The notes below the pieces were generated by a model that saw only the letters and a list, made by a program, of their open reading frames with translations, made no database searches and was not told the origin of the DNA. A stretch of 64,000 nt of DNA from Kangiella sp. TOML190 (lineage in GTDB: Bacteria > Pseudomonadota > Gammaproteobacteria > Enterobacterales > Kangiellaceae), in assembly GCF_023706045.1 (NCBI RefSeq), contig NZ_BQYL01000001.1, forward strand, positions 1,364,001 to 1,428,000, given 5' to 3'. The translations under genes and the position numbers were made by a program. Shown piece by piece: positions 35,823 through 45,247 of this stretch (within the stretch, counting starts at the first letter, position 1; each line of letters begins with the position of its first letter).

Positions 35823-37097
35823 TTATTTTTTGAAATTCAAACTGACGGAGTTTACGCAAAAACGCAGTCCAGTTTCGGTTGGCCCATCATCGAACACATG
35901 ACCAAGATGGCTGCCGCATTGGGCGCATAGAATTTCAGTACGGCTCATACCATGACTTAAGTCGTCGCGATAAGCAATGGCTTTGTTATTCTTGGCTTTA
36001 TCAAAACTTGGCCAGCCACAGTGTGAATCGAACTTACCTTGATTATCAAACAAAATGGAATCGCAGCAGGCGCATAAATAATCGCCAGTTTCCGAATGTT
36101 GATTATAAGTTCCAGTAAAAGGGCGCTCAGTTCCTGCCTGTTGGGTGACTTGGTATTGCAAAGGATCAAAACCTTTTGCTCGCTCTACAGCTTTAGCTTT
36201 TTGCGGCGGGTAGCTGATATGGAAATCACTCCAGAGTTGCCAGTTATGGGGTGCTTTAAATCCAGCCTGGGCCATTTGGTCGAGCAAATAACCGTTGATC
36301 GCATTGATTTCCGTTGCAATCCCTTTATTTACATCTTGGTACATGGAATTGAAATTGTCCGCGGTATTCTCAATAACTCGGATCACCAAGTCTTTCAGGG
36401 CTTTGCTAAAACTGAGTTGTATCTGTTTGGCAAAACCTTGATTTTCTTGGATTAAAGCCAATAAGCGCGGCTTTTTATCAGGGCTTAGTAGCTCGCCATT
36501 TTTGCATTGATACAGGGCGGTGAGGGGATTAATCACTGCGTTAATCAGCAACTTTTGCCATAAGATGTGAGTAATATTTTGGTGCCAATGGGCATTGAGC
36601 TCTGCTTGTTTGAGTAATTCAAACCAAGCAGGTGCAGCTTGGGGCTTGAGTGCGCCCAGCTCAATTGAGCCAACGCCAGCGTAGGTCACCGTTTGTGAAG
36701 ATTGGTGGTTGCTCGAAGTGTTAACAAAAGCGCCATGGGTATTGCTGGCAAAATAAATATGGTCTTTAGCGACAAACTGCTCGGCAATCGCCTCGTGTCC
36801 CATACCGTTTTGAAATAAGATCAATTGGCTCTTGTCGTCCAATCGATGTGCGATACTTTGTAATGCCTGCTGTAATTGTGGCGCTTTAACGCACACGGCG
36901 ACTAGATTCAAAACATCTGAATCAGTAGCTTTACTTTGCCCGATTTGACGGCTAATCGATTGTTCACCTGCAAGCAGCTGCCAATCATTGGAGTAATTGG
37001 CGCGATCACGAACAATAAACTGGCAATCAATAGACGCATCAGTTAATTTATGGGCTAGTAACTGGCCGATAGCGCCAGCTCCGAGAATAGAAATCAT
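35823..37097 (-). CDS. Fusion of ketopantoate reductase-like domain (PanE/ApbA) and methionine-R-sulfoxide reductase (MsrB)
   Basis: One uninterrupted 424-residue frame. I start at 37097 (MISILGAGAIGQLL), the standard PanE start; the open frame goes 15 codons further. Residues 1-300 are ketopantoate reductase-like: Rossmann GAGAIG (6-11), LWQKLLINAVINPLTAL with K182, SMYQDV and GIATEINAINGYL with E263. Residues 310-424 are MsrB: GTERPFTGTY, zinc Cys pairs C342/C345 and C391/C394, CGWPSF, and catalytic C414 in GLRFCVNSVSLNF. All key residues of both halves are kept. PanE makes pantoate for CoA synthesis with NADPH; MsrB repairs oxidised methionine. I know of no established PanE-MsrB fusion. 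No signal peptide, so cytoplasmic. Confidence 0.87.
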   Translation of the reverse strand: MISILGAGAIGQLLAHKLTDASIDCQFIVRDRANYSNDWQLLAGEQSISRQIGQSKATDSDVLNLVAVCVKAPQLQQALQSIAHRLDDKSQLILFQNGMGHEAIAEQFVAKDHIYFASNTHGAFVNTSSNHQSSQTVTYAGVGSIELGALKPQAAPAWFELLKQAELNAHWHQNITHILWQKLLINAVINPLTALYQCKNGELLSPDKKPRLLALIQENQGFAKQIQLSFSKALKDLVIRVIENTADNFNSMYQDVNKGIATEINAINGYLLDQMAQAGFKAPHNWQLWSDFHISYPPQKAKAVERAKGFDPLQYQVTQQAGTERPFTGTYNQHSETGDYLCACCDSILFDNQGKFDSHCGWPSFDKAKNNKAIAYRDDLSHGMSRTEILCAQCGSHLGHVFDDGPTETGLRFCVNSVSLNFKK

Positions 37098-37120
37098 TAA
37101 AATGATGACAAAATCTAAAA

Positions 37121-38521
37121 GTGAATAATCAAAAGATACCATTTCTCCATAAAATTAAAAACTTTGTTTACTTCCAACCGGAAGTATTGCGGATGTTGTT
37201 GCTGGGCTTTTCCGCCGGGATCCCATACTTACTGGTCTTTGGAACCTTTTCTTTATTGTTAAAAGATGCCGGAGTTTCGCGAAGCGAAATCGGTTTCGCT
37301 TCTTGGATAGGATTGACCTATTCGATAAAAGTGATTTGGTCTCCAGTGGTCGATAACTTTAGGCTACCGGTCATAGGAAGGCTATTCGGCAAAAGAAAGA
37401 GCTGGTTGCTGGTGACACAACTCGGGATCATGAGTTGCTTGTTTGCTATTTCAATTACTGAGGTCACAGCTACCAGCTACATGAAAGTTGTTGTTTTTGC
37501 CTTTATCACGGCTTTTTTGGCGGCTACACAAGATATTGTGGTAGATGCTTTTAGAATTGAGTCTAACGATGATAAAAAACAAGGTGCGGCAGCTGCGACT
37601 TACATTATGGGATATAGGATCGCTATGATCGTAACCGGAGCAGGGGCTTTGCTATTAGCGGAAAGTTATTCTTGGGAAGTGAGCTACCAAATTATGGCAC
37701 TTTGTATGCTAGTAGGAATTATTGGTTGGTCGCTATCACCTGAGCCAGAACATAAAGACGAACCTCTTGGCGAGTCAAAACTAGAACAGCGTATTTCGAA
37801 CAAGCTGCTTGGCTTTTTTTCCAACCAACAAACCCAGCAAAAAGTTGGCTCAAATATAAGCTTTCAGTATTTTGTGAAAGCGATTTTGTCACCACTTGTA
37901 GATTTCTTTTTACGTTATAAATGGTGGGCGATTGCGATTATAGCCTTTGTTTTAACTTACCGTATTAGCGATATCGTGATGGGCACTATGGCTAATGTTT
38001 TTTATGACGATATGGGATTTAGCAAAACTGAGATTGCGGCAGTATCCAAAGTTTATGGGTTGGTAATGACTATTGTAGGTGCTTTTATCGCCGGTTATGT
38101 AGTTAATAAGATGAAAATTTTAAATTGCCTATTACTCGCAATAACGTTAGTCATTGTTACCAATTTACTTTTTGCTTATATGTCCACTCAGCCAAAAGAT
38201 CTGAATTTTCTGATAATGGTGATTAGTGCGGACAATATGGCGGGGGGCTTTTCCATGGGGACATTATTCTCCTATTTTGCCATGTTGATTAATAAGGAGT
38301 TTACAGCGACCCAATATGCTCTCTTTACCTCGCTGATGACCTTAACCGGAAAGTTTTTAGGCGGCTTTAGCGGTGTTAACATTGATAACTGGGGTTATCC
38401 TGGGTTTTTCACTTATTCCGCTTTGTTAGGAATTCCAGCAATGCTGTTGATATTCCTATTGATGTATCGAGAACGGAAAGTTCTGCGAGCGGATAACGAG
38501 AAGGCCAAAGCTAACACATAA
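37121..38521 (+). CDS. AmpG-like MFS transporter
   Basis: A 466-residue inner-membrane permease of the major facilitator superfamily. The first part has FQPEVLRMLLLGFSAGIPYLLVFGTFSLLLKDAGVSRSEIGFASWIGLTYSIKVIWSPVVD-order motifs, GKRKSWLLVTQ in the A-like loop and ATQDIVVDAFRIE, all typical of AmpG, which imports anhydro-muropeptides for peptidoglycan recycling. A long cytoplasmic loop (about 200-250) separates the halves. The start is GTG at 37121; it is divergent from the PanE-MsrB gene with only 23 bases between the two start codons, so their promoters must overlap neighbouring coding sequence. Confidence 0.8.
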   Translation: MNNQKIPFLHKIKNFVYFQPEVLRMLLLGFSAGIPYLLVFGTFSLLLKDAGVSRSEIGFASWIGLTYSIKVIWSPVVDNFRLPVIGRLFGKRKSWLLVTQLGIMSCLFAISITEVTATSYMKVVVFAFITAFLAATQDIVVDAFRIESNDDKKQGAAAATYIMGYRIAMIVTGAGALLLAESYSWEVSYQIMALCMLVGIIGWSLSPEPEHKDEPLGESKLEQRISNKLLGFFSNQQTQQKVGSNISFQYFVKAILSPLVDFFLRYKWWAIAIIAFVLTYRISDIVMGTMANVFYDDMGFSKTEIAAVSKVYGLVMTIVGAFIAGYVVNKMKILNCLLLAITLVIVTNLLFAYMSTQPKDLNFLIMVISADNMAGGFSMGTLFSYFAMLINKEFTATQYALFTSLMTLTGKFLGGFSGVNIDNWGYPGFFTYSALLGIPAMLLIFLLMYRERKVLRADNEKAKANT

Positions 38522-38543
38522 ATTGGTCACCTTTGGCCTTTTC
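38501..38543. terminator. Possible terminator overlapping the end of the AmpG-like gene
   Basis: AAGGCCAAAG (38501-38510) pairs perfectly with CTTTGGCCTT (38531-38540), followed by TTCT. The 20-base loop and the location of one arm inside coding sequence lower confidence. Confidence 0.45.
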
Positions 38544-38558
38544 TGTACTCTAGATGGT

Positions 38559-39317
38559 TTAAAAGTGGAAACTCAAGCCCGCATAAAAGCCATCAATAGT
38601 TAGATCGCTGGATAAGTCGTCAAAATCATCGAATTCCAATTCAAAAAGACGATAACCCAACTCAAAGCCAAAACCAGAGTCACCTTCATAGGCAACATAA
38701 GCGCTAGCATCGGTTAAATCGTCATCATCAAATTTTCCTACTTGCAACTCGCCACCTGCGCTCCAGCCAGTAAAAGGCAGATCAAACTGGGCGCGGCCAT
38801 ATAATAGCGGTACCGTACCCGAAAGATTAACGCGGTAATCAAGAGCAGGGATAGCTTGGCCATCAGGACGAATATCCACAAAACCGTCAAAATCTTTAGC
38901 GCTAAACCCTAGATCTAAATTGACCCAGTTATCCAGAATCTCATAGTAGAGGGTGTAGTCGGTATGACTAAAATCATAACGAGTCGCGACACTATCGCCA
39001 GTTTGGTAGCTGCCTGACTGGAAACTAAAGTCTTGGCTGGCAATCCCATTCTCGTTACCATCCAGCTCATTTTGTTGGATCCGAATGTTGGGTAGGAATG
39101 GTAGCGGATGCTCGAACGCTAGATAATAGATGTTGGCATCATCATCCTTTAGCCCTAAATCTCGATTGACATCGATATTGTTGCCACCAGAACGGACGGT
39201 TCCATCAAGGTCGTAATTCCAGCGCTTAGCGCCAGCGTAAACCCCGAGAATATCAGCGCTTGCAGCAGCGCTCGCCAGAATTAAAGTTACCGCGGAAGCC
39301 AGTTTTAATGTGTTCAT
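38559..39317 (-). CDS. TIGR04219-type outer-membrane beta-barrel protein
   Basis: A 252-residue protein with signal peptide MNTLKLASAVTLILASAAASA and a mature part starting DILGVYAGAKRWNYDLDG, the family's hallmark. The remainder consists of alternating beta strands with Asp-rich turns and ends in DGFYAGLSFHF, with terminal Phe for barrel assembly by Bam. Length and both ends match TIGR04219. Function unknown. Monocistronic and convergent with the AmpG-like gene. Confidence 0.85.
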   Translation of the reverse strand: MNTLKLASAVTLILASAAASADILGVYAGAKRWNYDLDGTVRSGGNNIDVNRDLGLKDDDANIYYLAFEHPLPFLPNIRIQQNELDGNENGIASQDFSFQSGSYQTGDSVATRYDFSHTDYTLYYEILDNWVNLDLGFSAKDFDGFVDIRPDGQAIPALDYRVNLSGTVPLLYGRAQFDLPFTGWSAGGELQVGKFDDDDLTDASAYVAYEGDSGFGFELGYRLFELEFDDFDDLSSDLTIDGFYAGLSFHF

Positions 39318-39462
39318 TTTTTATACCTTGCTAAAATTTTGGCGCATTGTAGCGATTTTCTTCAAAATAGAAAGTGATAAATCGCAAATAACGATACTTT
39401 TTAGGGCTAACTTGTGCTCAATACTCTTGTTATAATTTCGTTTTTATTCTTAACGATGCGAT

Positions 39463-40248
39463 ATGAGCGACATTGATTATAAATTACGCTTTGGCGGGAT
39501 TGAGCGACTGTATGGCGCTAAAGCGCTTAATAAGTTCGCGCAAAGTCATCTGTGCGTGATTGGCGTTGGTGGTGTTGGTTCTTGGGTGGTGGAATCTATA
39601 GCGCGCTCTGGGGTAGGCCGTCTCACCTTGATTGATCCTGATGAAGTAAGCCAGTCCAATATCAATCGCCAGCTGGTAGCGCTTGACTCAACTCTTGGGA
39701 TGGGCAAAGCAGAAGTGTTGGTTAAACGTATTGCAGAGATTAATCCAGCTTGCCAAGTAACGGTCATTGAAGATTTGCTTAAACCCGAAAATACGCGCGA
39801 ATTGATCAGCCATAAGTTTGACTATGTGATTGATGCCATTGATAGTGCCCGCAGTAAGGCGGCGCTAATCCGTCATTGCAAAAGTAATAAAATTAAGCTG
39901 ATCTGTATTGGCGGTGCTGGTGGGAAAATTGATCCGACTCAAGTAGGCATTGCCGACATTACCCGCACGCATAACGATCCGCTGCTGGCAAAAACCCGCT
40001 CTATTTTGCGCTACGACTATAATTATTCGAGAAATCCTAAACGAAAGTACCAAGTTCCCTGTGTTTACTCGACCGAACAAGCGGTCTATCCCATGCCCGA
40101 CGGCAGCATTACTCAAGCCAAGCCCGATAGCGAACGCGCTTTAAAAATGGCCTGCGATGTGGGCATGGGCTCGGTAACCCATGTAACCGCCACTTTTGCT
40201 AATTTTGCTGTAGGTCAAGTATTAGCCAAATTAGCGCTACAAAACTAA
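39463..40248 (+). CDS. tcdA: tRNA cyclic N6-threonylcarbamoyladenosine synthase TcdA
   Basis: A 261-residue E1-like enzyme that cyclises t6A37 of tRNA with ATP. GVGGVGSWVVESIARSGVGRLTLIDPDEVSQSNINRQL near residues 34-70 is the adenylation domain, with DAIDSARSK later and the KRKYQVPCVYSTE segment carrying the conserved Cys/Tyr region near residue 195. Size is as in E. coli TcdA (CsdL). The usual partner csdE/csdA genes are not adjacent in the window. Confidence 0.93.
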   Translation: MSDIDYKLRFGGIERLYGAKALNKFAQSHLCVIGVGGVGSWVVESIARSGVGRLTLIDPDEVSQSNINRQLVALDSTLGMGKAEVLVKRIAEINPACQVTVIEDLLKPENTRELISHKFDYVIDAIDSARSKAALIRHCKSNKIKLICIGGAGGKIDPTQVGIADITRTHNDPLLAKTRSILRYDYNYSRNPKRKYQVPCVYSTEQAVYPMPDGSITQAKPDSERALKMACDVGMGSVTHVTATFANFAVGQVLAKLALQN

Positions 40249-40330
40249 ACTTTTAATTTATTAATTTAAACGGTATTCTACGTTCGCGTTTAGAAAAATA
40301 TATAATCAAATAAATGGAAATTCTTTTATT

Positions 40331-42295
40331 ATGAAGTACTTACTCTCAATTTTATTGACAACTATCAGTTTTATAGCTCTCTCCGCAGATAAAGTTACAT
40401 TGGAAAGCTTTGCCGAAAAGTCCAAATTTAATAGCTTCAAAATATCCCCAGATGGTAAGCATATTGCTTTTACCTATGATGATGATAGAGAAGATCAAGA
40501 TCGGTTAGCGGTTATGGAGTTAGCTACCAAAAAGATTAAAACTTCTTTTAACTCCGATGGGGCTGGGCGTGAAATTGTTTCTTATTCTTGGGCAAGTAAT
40601 GAGCGATTAGTGATGATTAACCAAAAAGAAACGGGTTGGTTAGATGGTCAAAATACTGCGCCGCGCCTTGTAGCTGGGAATATTGACGGTAGCAAGCGTC
40701 ATGAATTATGGCACTTCCAACGGGCGGATTTAAGAATCTTATCGCCGCTTCCTGAGGATCCCAAGCATATTTTAGTGGGTAAGTATCATTTTACCGATAA
40801 AGGTGGGATGAAATTAAATCGCATGAATGTGTTTAGCGGAAATTTACGTAACATTACCGGCTCGCCGAAGCCTCATGGCTCCTCGAATTCAGTCATTCGA
40901 TCGATTTCATTAGATACTAAGGATGTTGCCCGAGCGGCATTTGAATACGATCCCGTTGACAAAAATAATGATGACGATGATGTTTCTTATTTACATTTTA
41001 GAGTGGATGATAAGTGGGAGTTACTCTCTTTACCGTCCTCTAGAAAAACTATGCCGTCTGTTGGCACTATTGGCTTTAATAAAGACAACACCAAGTTTTA
41101 TTTTGTATCCAATCACGATCTAGATCATGATGGTGTCTTGGGTTTATTTGAACTTGACTTCTTAACCAAAAAAATCAAGTTTTTATTCCGTCACCCTGAT
41201 GTCGATATTTTAGGTGCGGTAAAAGGGCCCAATGGTGAGGTAATAGCTGCTTATTATGAAGCTGGATATCCTGATTACTATTATATTCAAGAGCCTGGCA
41301 ATGAGAAAGAAATAAACTTCCATAAATCCCTGCGTGCCAGTTTTAAGCACGAAGATATTACTATCAGCTCATATGCTAGTGATGGTTCTATGGCGACTCT
41401 AAGAGTTAGTAGTGATAGAAACCCTGGTGACTACTATATTTTTGATCGAAAGAATAATTCGGCTAAGTACCTTGGCAGCTCAATGCCACATATCAAGCCA
41501 AAAGAAATGGCTACAGTAGAGCCCTTTACTCTAACCGCTAGAGATGGCTTGAAGATGTATGGGCAGATGACCATACCTAAAGGCAAAGAGTTAAAAGATC
41601 TTCCACTAGTTGTTTACCCGCATGGCGGCCCCTACGGAGTTAAAGATGATTGGCGCTGGGATAGAAGAGCGCAACTGCTTGCCAATAACGGTTACTTGGT
41701 ACTTCAGCTGAACTTCCGAGGTTCAGGTGGCTACGGTAAACAGTTCAGAGAAAAGGGTAGAGCGCAGTGGGGTTCGAAAATGCAAGATGATCTCACGGAT
41801 GCAACACTTTGGGCGATCAATCAAGGTTATGCGGATAAGGAGCGAGTGTGTATTCATGGAGTGAGTTATGGCGGTTATGCTGCTTTGCAAGCTGTTGTGA
41901 AAGAGCCTGATTTGTATAAATGTTCGATTCCAGATGCTGGGATTTATGAGATTAGGCTACAGTGGGATGAAGCTGACAGTTTTCGATATGATAGAGCAGC
42001 TGGAGAGCGGTATTTAAAATGGATGCTTGGTTCTAATGACGAAGAACGAATCAAAGAACGTTCCCCTGCGTACCATGTAGATAAATTGAAGGCGGCATTA
42101 TTTCTTGTCCATGGCTCCGAAGACGTTCGTGTTCCCATTGAAAACGCCTATTTCTTAGAAGAAAAACTAAAAGAGGCGGGTAAGCCTTATGAAAAGTTGT
42201 ATAAAAAAGATGGCCACGGTTTCCAGAAAGTAGAATATAGAGTTGAGTTATATGACAAGATGCTTAAGTTCTTAGACAAACATATTGGCGAATAG
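40331..42295 (+). CDS. S9 family peptidase (acylaminoacyl-peptidase-like), secreted
   Basis: A 654-residue serine peptidase with signal peptide (MKYLLSILLTTISFIALSA). The beta-propeller extends to about residue 390. The hydrolase domain contains VVYPHGGPYG and NFRGSGGYGKQF (oxyanion region), nucleophile Ser in CIHGVSYGGYAAL near residue 520, Asp in HGSEDVRVPIEN near residue 600 and His in KKDGHGF near residue 632. It differs from the 817-residue S9 enzyme at 25260 in length and propeller and is not a recent copy. Lower GC and A/T-rich leader but ordinary codon use. Confidence 0.9.
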   Translation: MKYLLSILLTTISFIALSADKVTLESFAEKSKFNSFKISPDGKHIAFTYDDDREDQDRLAVMELATKKIKTSFNSDGAGREIVSYSWASNERLVMINQKETGWLDGQNTAPRLVAGNIDGSKRHELWHFQRADLRILSPLPEDPKHILVGKYHFTDKGGMKLNRMNVFSGNLRNITGSPKPHGSSNSVIRSISLDTKDVARAAFEYDPVDKNNDDDDVSYLHFRVDDKWELLSLPSSRKTMPSVGTIGFNKDNTKFYFVSNHDLDHDGVLGLFELDFLTKKIKFLFRHPDVDILGAVKGPNGEVIAAYYEAGYPDYYYIQEPGNEKEINFHKSLRASFKHEDITISSYASDGSMATLRVSSDRNPGDYYIFDRKNNSAKYLGSSMPHIKPKEMATVEPFTLTARDGLKMYGQMTIPKGKELKDLPLVVYPHGGPYGVKDDWRWDRRAQLLANNGYLVLQLNFRGSGGYGKQFREKGRAQWGSKMQDDLTDATLWAINQGYADKERVCIHGVSYGGYAALQAVVKEPDLYKCSIPDAGIYEIRLQWDEADSFRYDRAAGERYLKWMLGSNDEERIKERSPAYHVDKLKAALFLVHGSEDVRVPIENAYFLEEKLKEAGKPYEKLYKKDGHGFQKVEYRVELYDKMLKFLDKHIGE

Positions 42296-42303
42296 CCTAA
42301 AAC

Positions 42304-42331
42304 TAAAAAGCTGCTTCGGCAGCTTTTTTTT
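42304..42331 (+). terminator. Rho-independent terminator of the S9 peptidase gene
   Basis: AAGCTGC (42308-42314), tetraloop TTCG, GCAGCTT (42319-42325), then a T tract. Confidence 0.92.
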
Positions 42332-42390
42332 GGCTTAGATTTTCACTTGAGTTTTGTTAGACTAACTCTAAAGCGTGAAAAGGGTAGCGT

Positions 42391-42936
42391 ATGGCATCTG
42401 AACAAAGCAGCTATGATTTTTCTATAAAACTGTTGCACTGGACGAGTGCCATTTTGGTAATTGGTCTCTTTACTTTGGGGCTATGGATGGTGGAGTTGGA
42501 TTATTACCATAAATGGTATCAAACTGCGCCTCATTGGCATCGCAGTTTTGGTATCTTATTAATGCTCTTAACGGTGTTTCGATTATGGATAAAACTAGTT
42601 CAGCCAAAAGTTCGCCCCTTAGAAAGTCATCAGATATGGGAGCGGGCTTTAGCGAAAGTTATTCACTGGTTATTATATGTCGGCTTATTAGTATTATTTA
42701 TTAGCGGTTATTTGATTTCCACCGCCGACGGCGAGTCAATAAAGGTTTTTAATTGGTTCGAAGTTCCTGCTTTACTAGAGTTAGAAGATAAAGACGATCT
42801 CTCTGGTACGGTTCACAAATATGTTGCCTACGGCTTTATAGGATTGGTATTACTTCATATTTTGGGCGCTCTAAAACATCATTTTATCGATAAAGATGAA
42901 ACATTCAGCCGTATGCTTGGTCGAAAACTCAGTTAA
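42391..42936 (+). CDS. Cytochrome b561 family protein
   Basis: A 181-residue four-helix di-haem membrane cytochrome. Conserved His residues fall in helix 1 (IKLLHWTSA), helix 2 (HWHRSFGILLML), helix 3 (VIHWLLYVGLL) and helix 4 (HKYVAYGFIGLVLLHILGALKHHF), the positions used as axial haem ligands by bacterial b561 (CybB), which passes electrons from quinol or superoxide. Followed 20 bases later by YceI, a common partner: in many genomes cytochrome b561 and YceI form a pair. Confidence 0.9.
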   Translation: MASEQSSYDFSIKLLHWTSAILVIGLFTLGLWMVELDYYHKWYQTAPHWHRSFGILLMLLTVFRLWIKLVQPKVRPLESHQIWERALAKVIHWLLYVGLLVLFISGYLISTADGESIKVFNWFEVPALLELEDKDDLSGTVHKYVAYGFIGLVLLHILGALKHHFIDKDETFSRMLGRKLS

Positions 42937-42955
42937 CAAAAAAATTGGAGTTAAA

Positions 42956-43555
42956 ATGAATATTGTTAAATCTACCATAATGACATTAGCGGCTAGTGCT
43001 AGTTTGGGTCTAGCCGTACCACAGGCTGCTTTTGCCGACACTTACAAAATTGATGATAACACTCAAGGTGCGCATGCTTTTGTGCAGTTTCGGGTAAAGC
43101 ATTTAGGTTACAGTTGGCTCTACGGACGTTTTAACGACTTTTCTGGCAGTTTTAATTACGATCCAGCAAAGCCTGAAGCGAGTTCGATAGAAGTGACTGT
43201 TGATATGAATAGTGTGGACTCTAATCATGCTGAACGAGATAAACATATTCGCTCCAGTGACTTCTTGGATGTAAAAAAATACCCTCAAGCCTCTTTTAAA
43301 AGTACCAGTTTTGAGCCGACCGACGAAGGCGGTTTAATGAAAGGTGAGCTGACATTCTTCGGTAACACTGTGCCAGTTGAAGTGATGGTGGATACGATTG
43401 GTGGTGGTAAAGATCCTTGGGGTGGTTATCGTCAGGGTTTTGAAGCAACAGCGACCATTAAACCTGCAGATTTTGGTCTTGATCTGACCAAGAGGCTAGG
43501 ACCATCCACCAGTGAAGTAGAGTTAACCATTTCGGTTGAAGGGGTTAAGCAATAG
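42956..43555 (+). CDS. YceI family periplasmic lipid-binding protein
   Basis: About 199 residues from the ATG at 42956 (TTGGAG upstream); an in-frame extension into cytochrome b561 is not needed. Signal peptide ends ...QAAFA. The lipocalin-like barrel has HAFVQFRVKHLGYSWLYGRFNDFSGSFNYDP, AERDKHIRSSDFLDVKKYPQASFKS and the C-terminal S.EVELTISVEGVKQ. YceI proteins bind polyisoprenoids (ubiquinone-like) in the periplasm, in keeping with the adjacent quinol-linked cytochrome b561. Confidence 0.93.
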   Translation: MNIVKSTIMTLAASASLGLAVPQAAFADTYKIDDNTQGAHAFVQFRVKHLGYSWLYGRFNDFSGSFNYDPAKPEASSIEVTVDMNSVDSNHAERDKHIRSSDFLDVKKYPQASFKSTSFEPTDEGGLMKGELTFFGNTVPVEVMVDTIGGGKDPWGGYRQGFEATATIKPADFGLDLTKRLGPSTSEVELTISVEGVKQ

Positions 43556-43664
43556 AAGGGATTTAATGAACTATTTGGCAAGGGTTAGCAACAAGAACTA
43601 ATTTTTTGTCACTTTTGTAGTCTATTTTTGTTCAAGTATTTGAATCAAAAATTTTGGAGTCATT

Positions 43665-44180
43665 ATGAAAAAGACCATTATTGCGAGTATTGTATTGGTT
43701 GTACTCGGCACTTCGAATGTTAATGCTGATGTTAGCGTAACTTGGGAAAACCCTGATAACTATAGTGATATTGATGGCGGTGAGCAAAGCCAGAAAAAGT
43801 TTCAAGCTGAGGTAACAAAACAGTTGGAAGCATATATAGTTGAGCTTTCTAAGAGATTAGCAGAGGGGCAAAAGTTATCTATAAAGGTAACAGATTTGGA
43901 CTTGGCGGGCGAGGTTTTACCTGGTTTTTCCCAAGGTTTAAATTCTCCCAGAGATATGCGCGTTGTAAAACGAGTGTATTTCCCGACGATGGATCTTGAA
44001 TACCAGTTGACAGATTCGCAAGGTGCGATACTAAAGTCTGGTAGTGCTGAATTAAAAGATATATCCTTTCAAGATAACATCCAGTCTTATCAAAAAGCTC
44101 GTGATCCGCTGGCTCATGAGAAAGATATGATCAAAGAGTGGTTTGATAAAACATTTTCCCAACGAGTGGCAACCAAGTGA
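43665..44180 (+). CDS. DUF3016 domain protein, secreted
   Basis: A 171-residue exported protein (signal MKKTIIASIVLVVLGTSNVNA). The mature part contains VSVTWENPDNYSDIDGG at its start and LAEGQKLSIKVTDLDLAGEVLPG near residue 70, both hallmarks of DUF3016. The DLDLAGE core is probably beta-structured. Function unknown. TTGGAG precedes the ATG, and a strong terminator closes the gene. Confidence 0.85.
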   Translation: MKKTIIASIVLVVLGTSNVNADVSVTWENPDNYSDIDGGEQSQKKFQAEVTKQLEAYIVELSKRLAEGQKLSIKVTDLDLAGEVLPGFSQGLNSPRDMRVVKRVYFPTMDLEYQLTDSQGAILKSGSAELKDISFQDNIQSYQKARDPLAHEKDMIKEWFDKTFSQRVATK

Positions 44181-44203
44181 GATAGGGAGATCCTGACAAC
44201 CGG

Positions 44204-44229
44204 AAAGGGGGCGCAAGCCTCCTTTTTTT
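44204..44229 (+). terminator. Rho-independent terminator of the DUF3016 gene
   Basis: A 9-bp stem (44204-44212 with 44217-44225, one G.U) capped by the GNRA tetraloop GCAA and followed by T. Confidence 0.88.
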
Positions 44230-44421
44230 GGATAATATCAATGAGGATTATTCGAAGTTTTGAGCAATTCCCTATACCTAGATAGTAACTTACATGATGA
44301 AAGTTACTGGCAAGGTTGCTTTAAAAAAGGTTTAATAAGATTGATTAAATTAATTTTAGTAACCAACCATATGCTATCGACTAGTAGCATGGCATATCAT
44401 GAAAGACGCTAGAGGATTATA

Positions 44422-45228
44422 GTGTACAAGACAATTTTAATTACCGGCGCGACTGATGGAATTGGCTTCGCCACAGCGAAAATGCTGGTGGCAGCAGGGC
44501 ATCATCTGCTACTTCATGGTCGCAGCGATAAAAAACTGCTGGAAACTAAACAGAAATTACTGACCGATAATCCTGATGTTCAATTAGACACTTATCTAGC
44601 AGATTTATCTGATTTAAAGCGAGTGAACTCTTTTGCTGATGAGGTATTAACAAAGCACCAACATTTGGATGTGTTAATAAATAATGCTGGCGTTTTAAAG
44701 TCAGAGAATCCGATTACTCAGGATGGCTTAGATATTCGTTTTGTGGTTAATTGTATTGCTCCCTATTTACTAACGAAAAAATTAAGGCCAATCTTAACCG
44801 AATCTAGCCGAGTCATTAATCTTTCTTCGGCAGCCCAAGCGCCGCTGGACTTTGCGGCTTTGGTTGGTGACAAGCGAGCATTAAACGATATGGATGTGTA
44901 TGCGCAAAGCAAGGTAGCGATAACCAGTTGGTCGCGAACCCTTGGATTAGAGTCGCCACCAGAAGCAGCGGTCATTGCAGTTAATCCTGGCTCCTTGTTG
45001 GCGAGCAATATGGTAAAGCAAGGATTTGGGATCGCTGGTAGTGATATTAACATTGGCGCGGAAATCTTAAAGCGCGCGGCTTTATCGGATGAATTTGCCA
45101 GCGCCTCAGGCCAGTATTATGATAATGATTCCCAGCAGTTTGCTAAGCCGCATTCTAATGCAGTCGATGCCACTGTAGCGCAGCGATTAATTGAAGCCAT
45201 GGATAAGATCATTGCTGAACTCGTTTGA
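44422..45228 (+). CDS. SDR family oxidoreductase (paralogue of the gene at 29805)
   Basis: A 268-residue short-chain dehydrogenase with a GTG start preceded by AGAGGA. TGATDGIGFATAK, LLHGRSDKKL, NNAGVLKSENP, INLSSAAQAP and YAQSK give cofactor and catalytic sites. Over its whole length it closely follows the SDR at 29805-30602, including the long shared string ending in AALSDEFASASGQYYDND, so the two arose by duplication. Here it is followed 19 bases later by an ABM-domain gene instead of a luciferase-like oxidoreductase. Confidence 0.88.
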   Translation: MYKTILITGATDGIGFATAKMLVAAGHHLLLHGRSDKKLLETKQKLLTDNPDVQLDTYLADLSDLKRVNSFADEVLTKHQHLDVLINNAGVLKSENPITQDGLDIRFVVNCIAPYLLTKKLRPILTESSRVINLSSAAQAPLDFAALVGDKRALNDMDVYAQSKVAITSWSRTLGLESPPEAAVIAVNPGSLLASNMVKQGFGIAGSDINIGAEILKRAALSDEFASASGQYYDNDSQQFAKPHSNAVDATVAQRLIEAMDKIIAELV

Positions 45229-45247
45229 CTTATAAAAGGAGAGGTGA

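Noticed and set aside
36096..36455. A 119-residue open frame opposite the PanE-MsrB gene
   Set aside because: It lies wholly inside a frame whose catalytic residues are conserved; there is no homology signal or start context.
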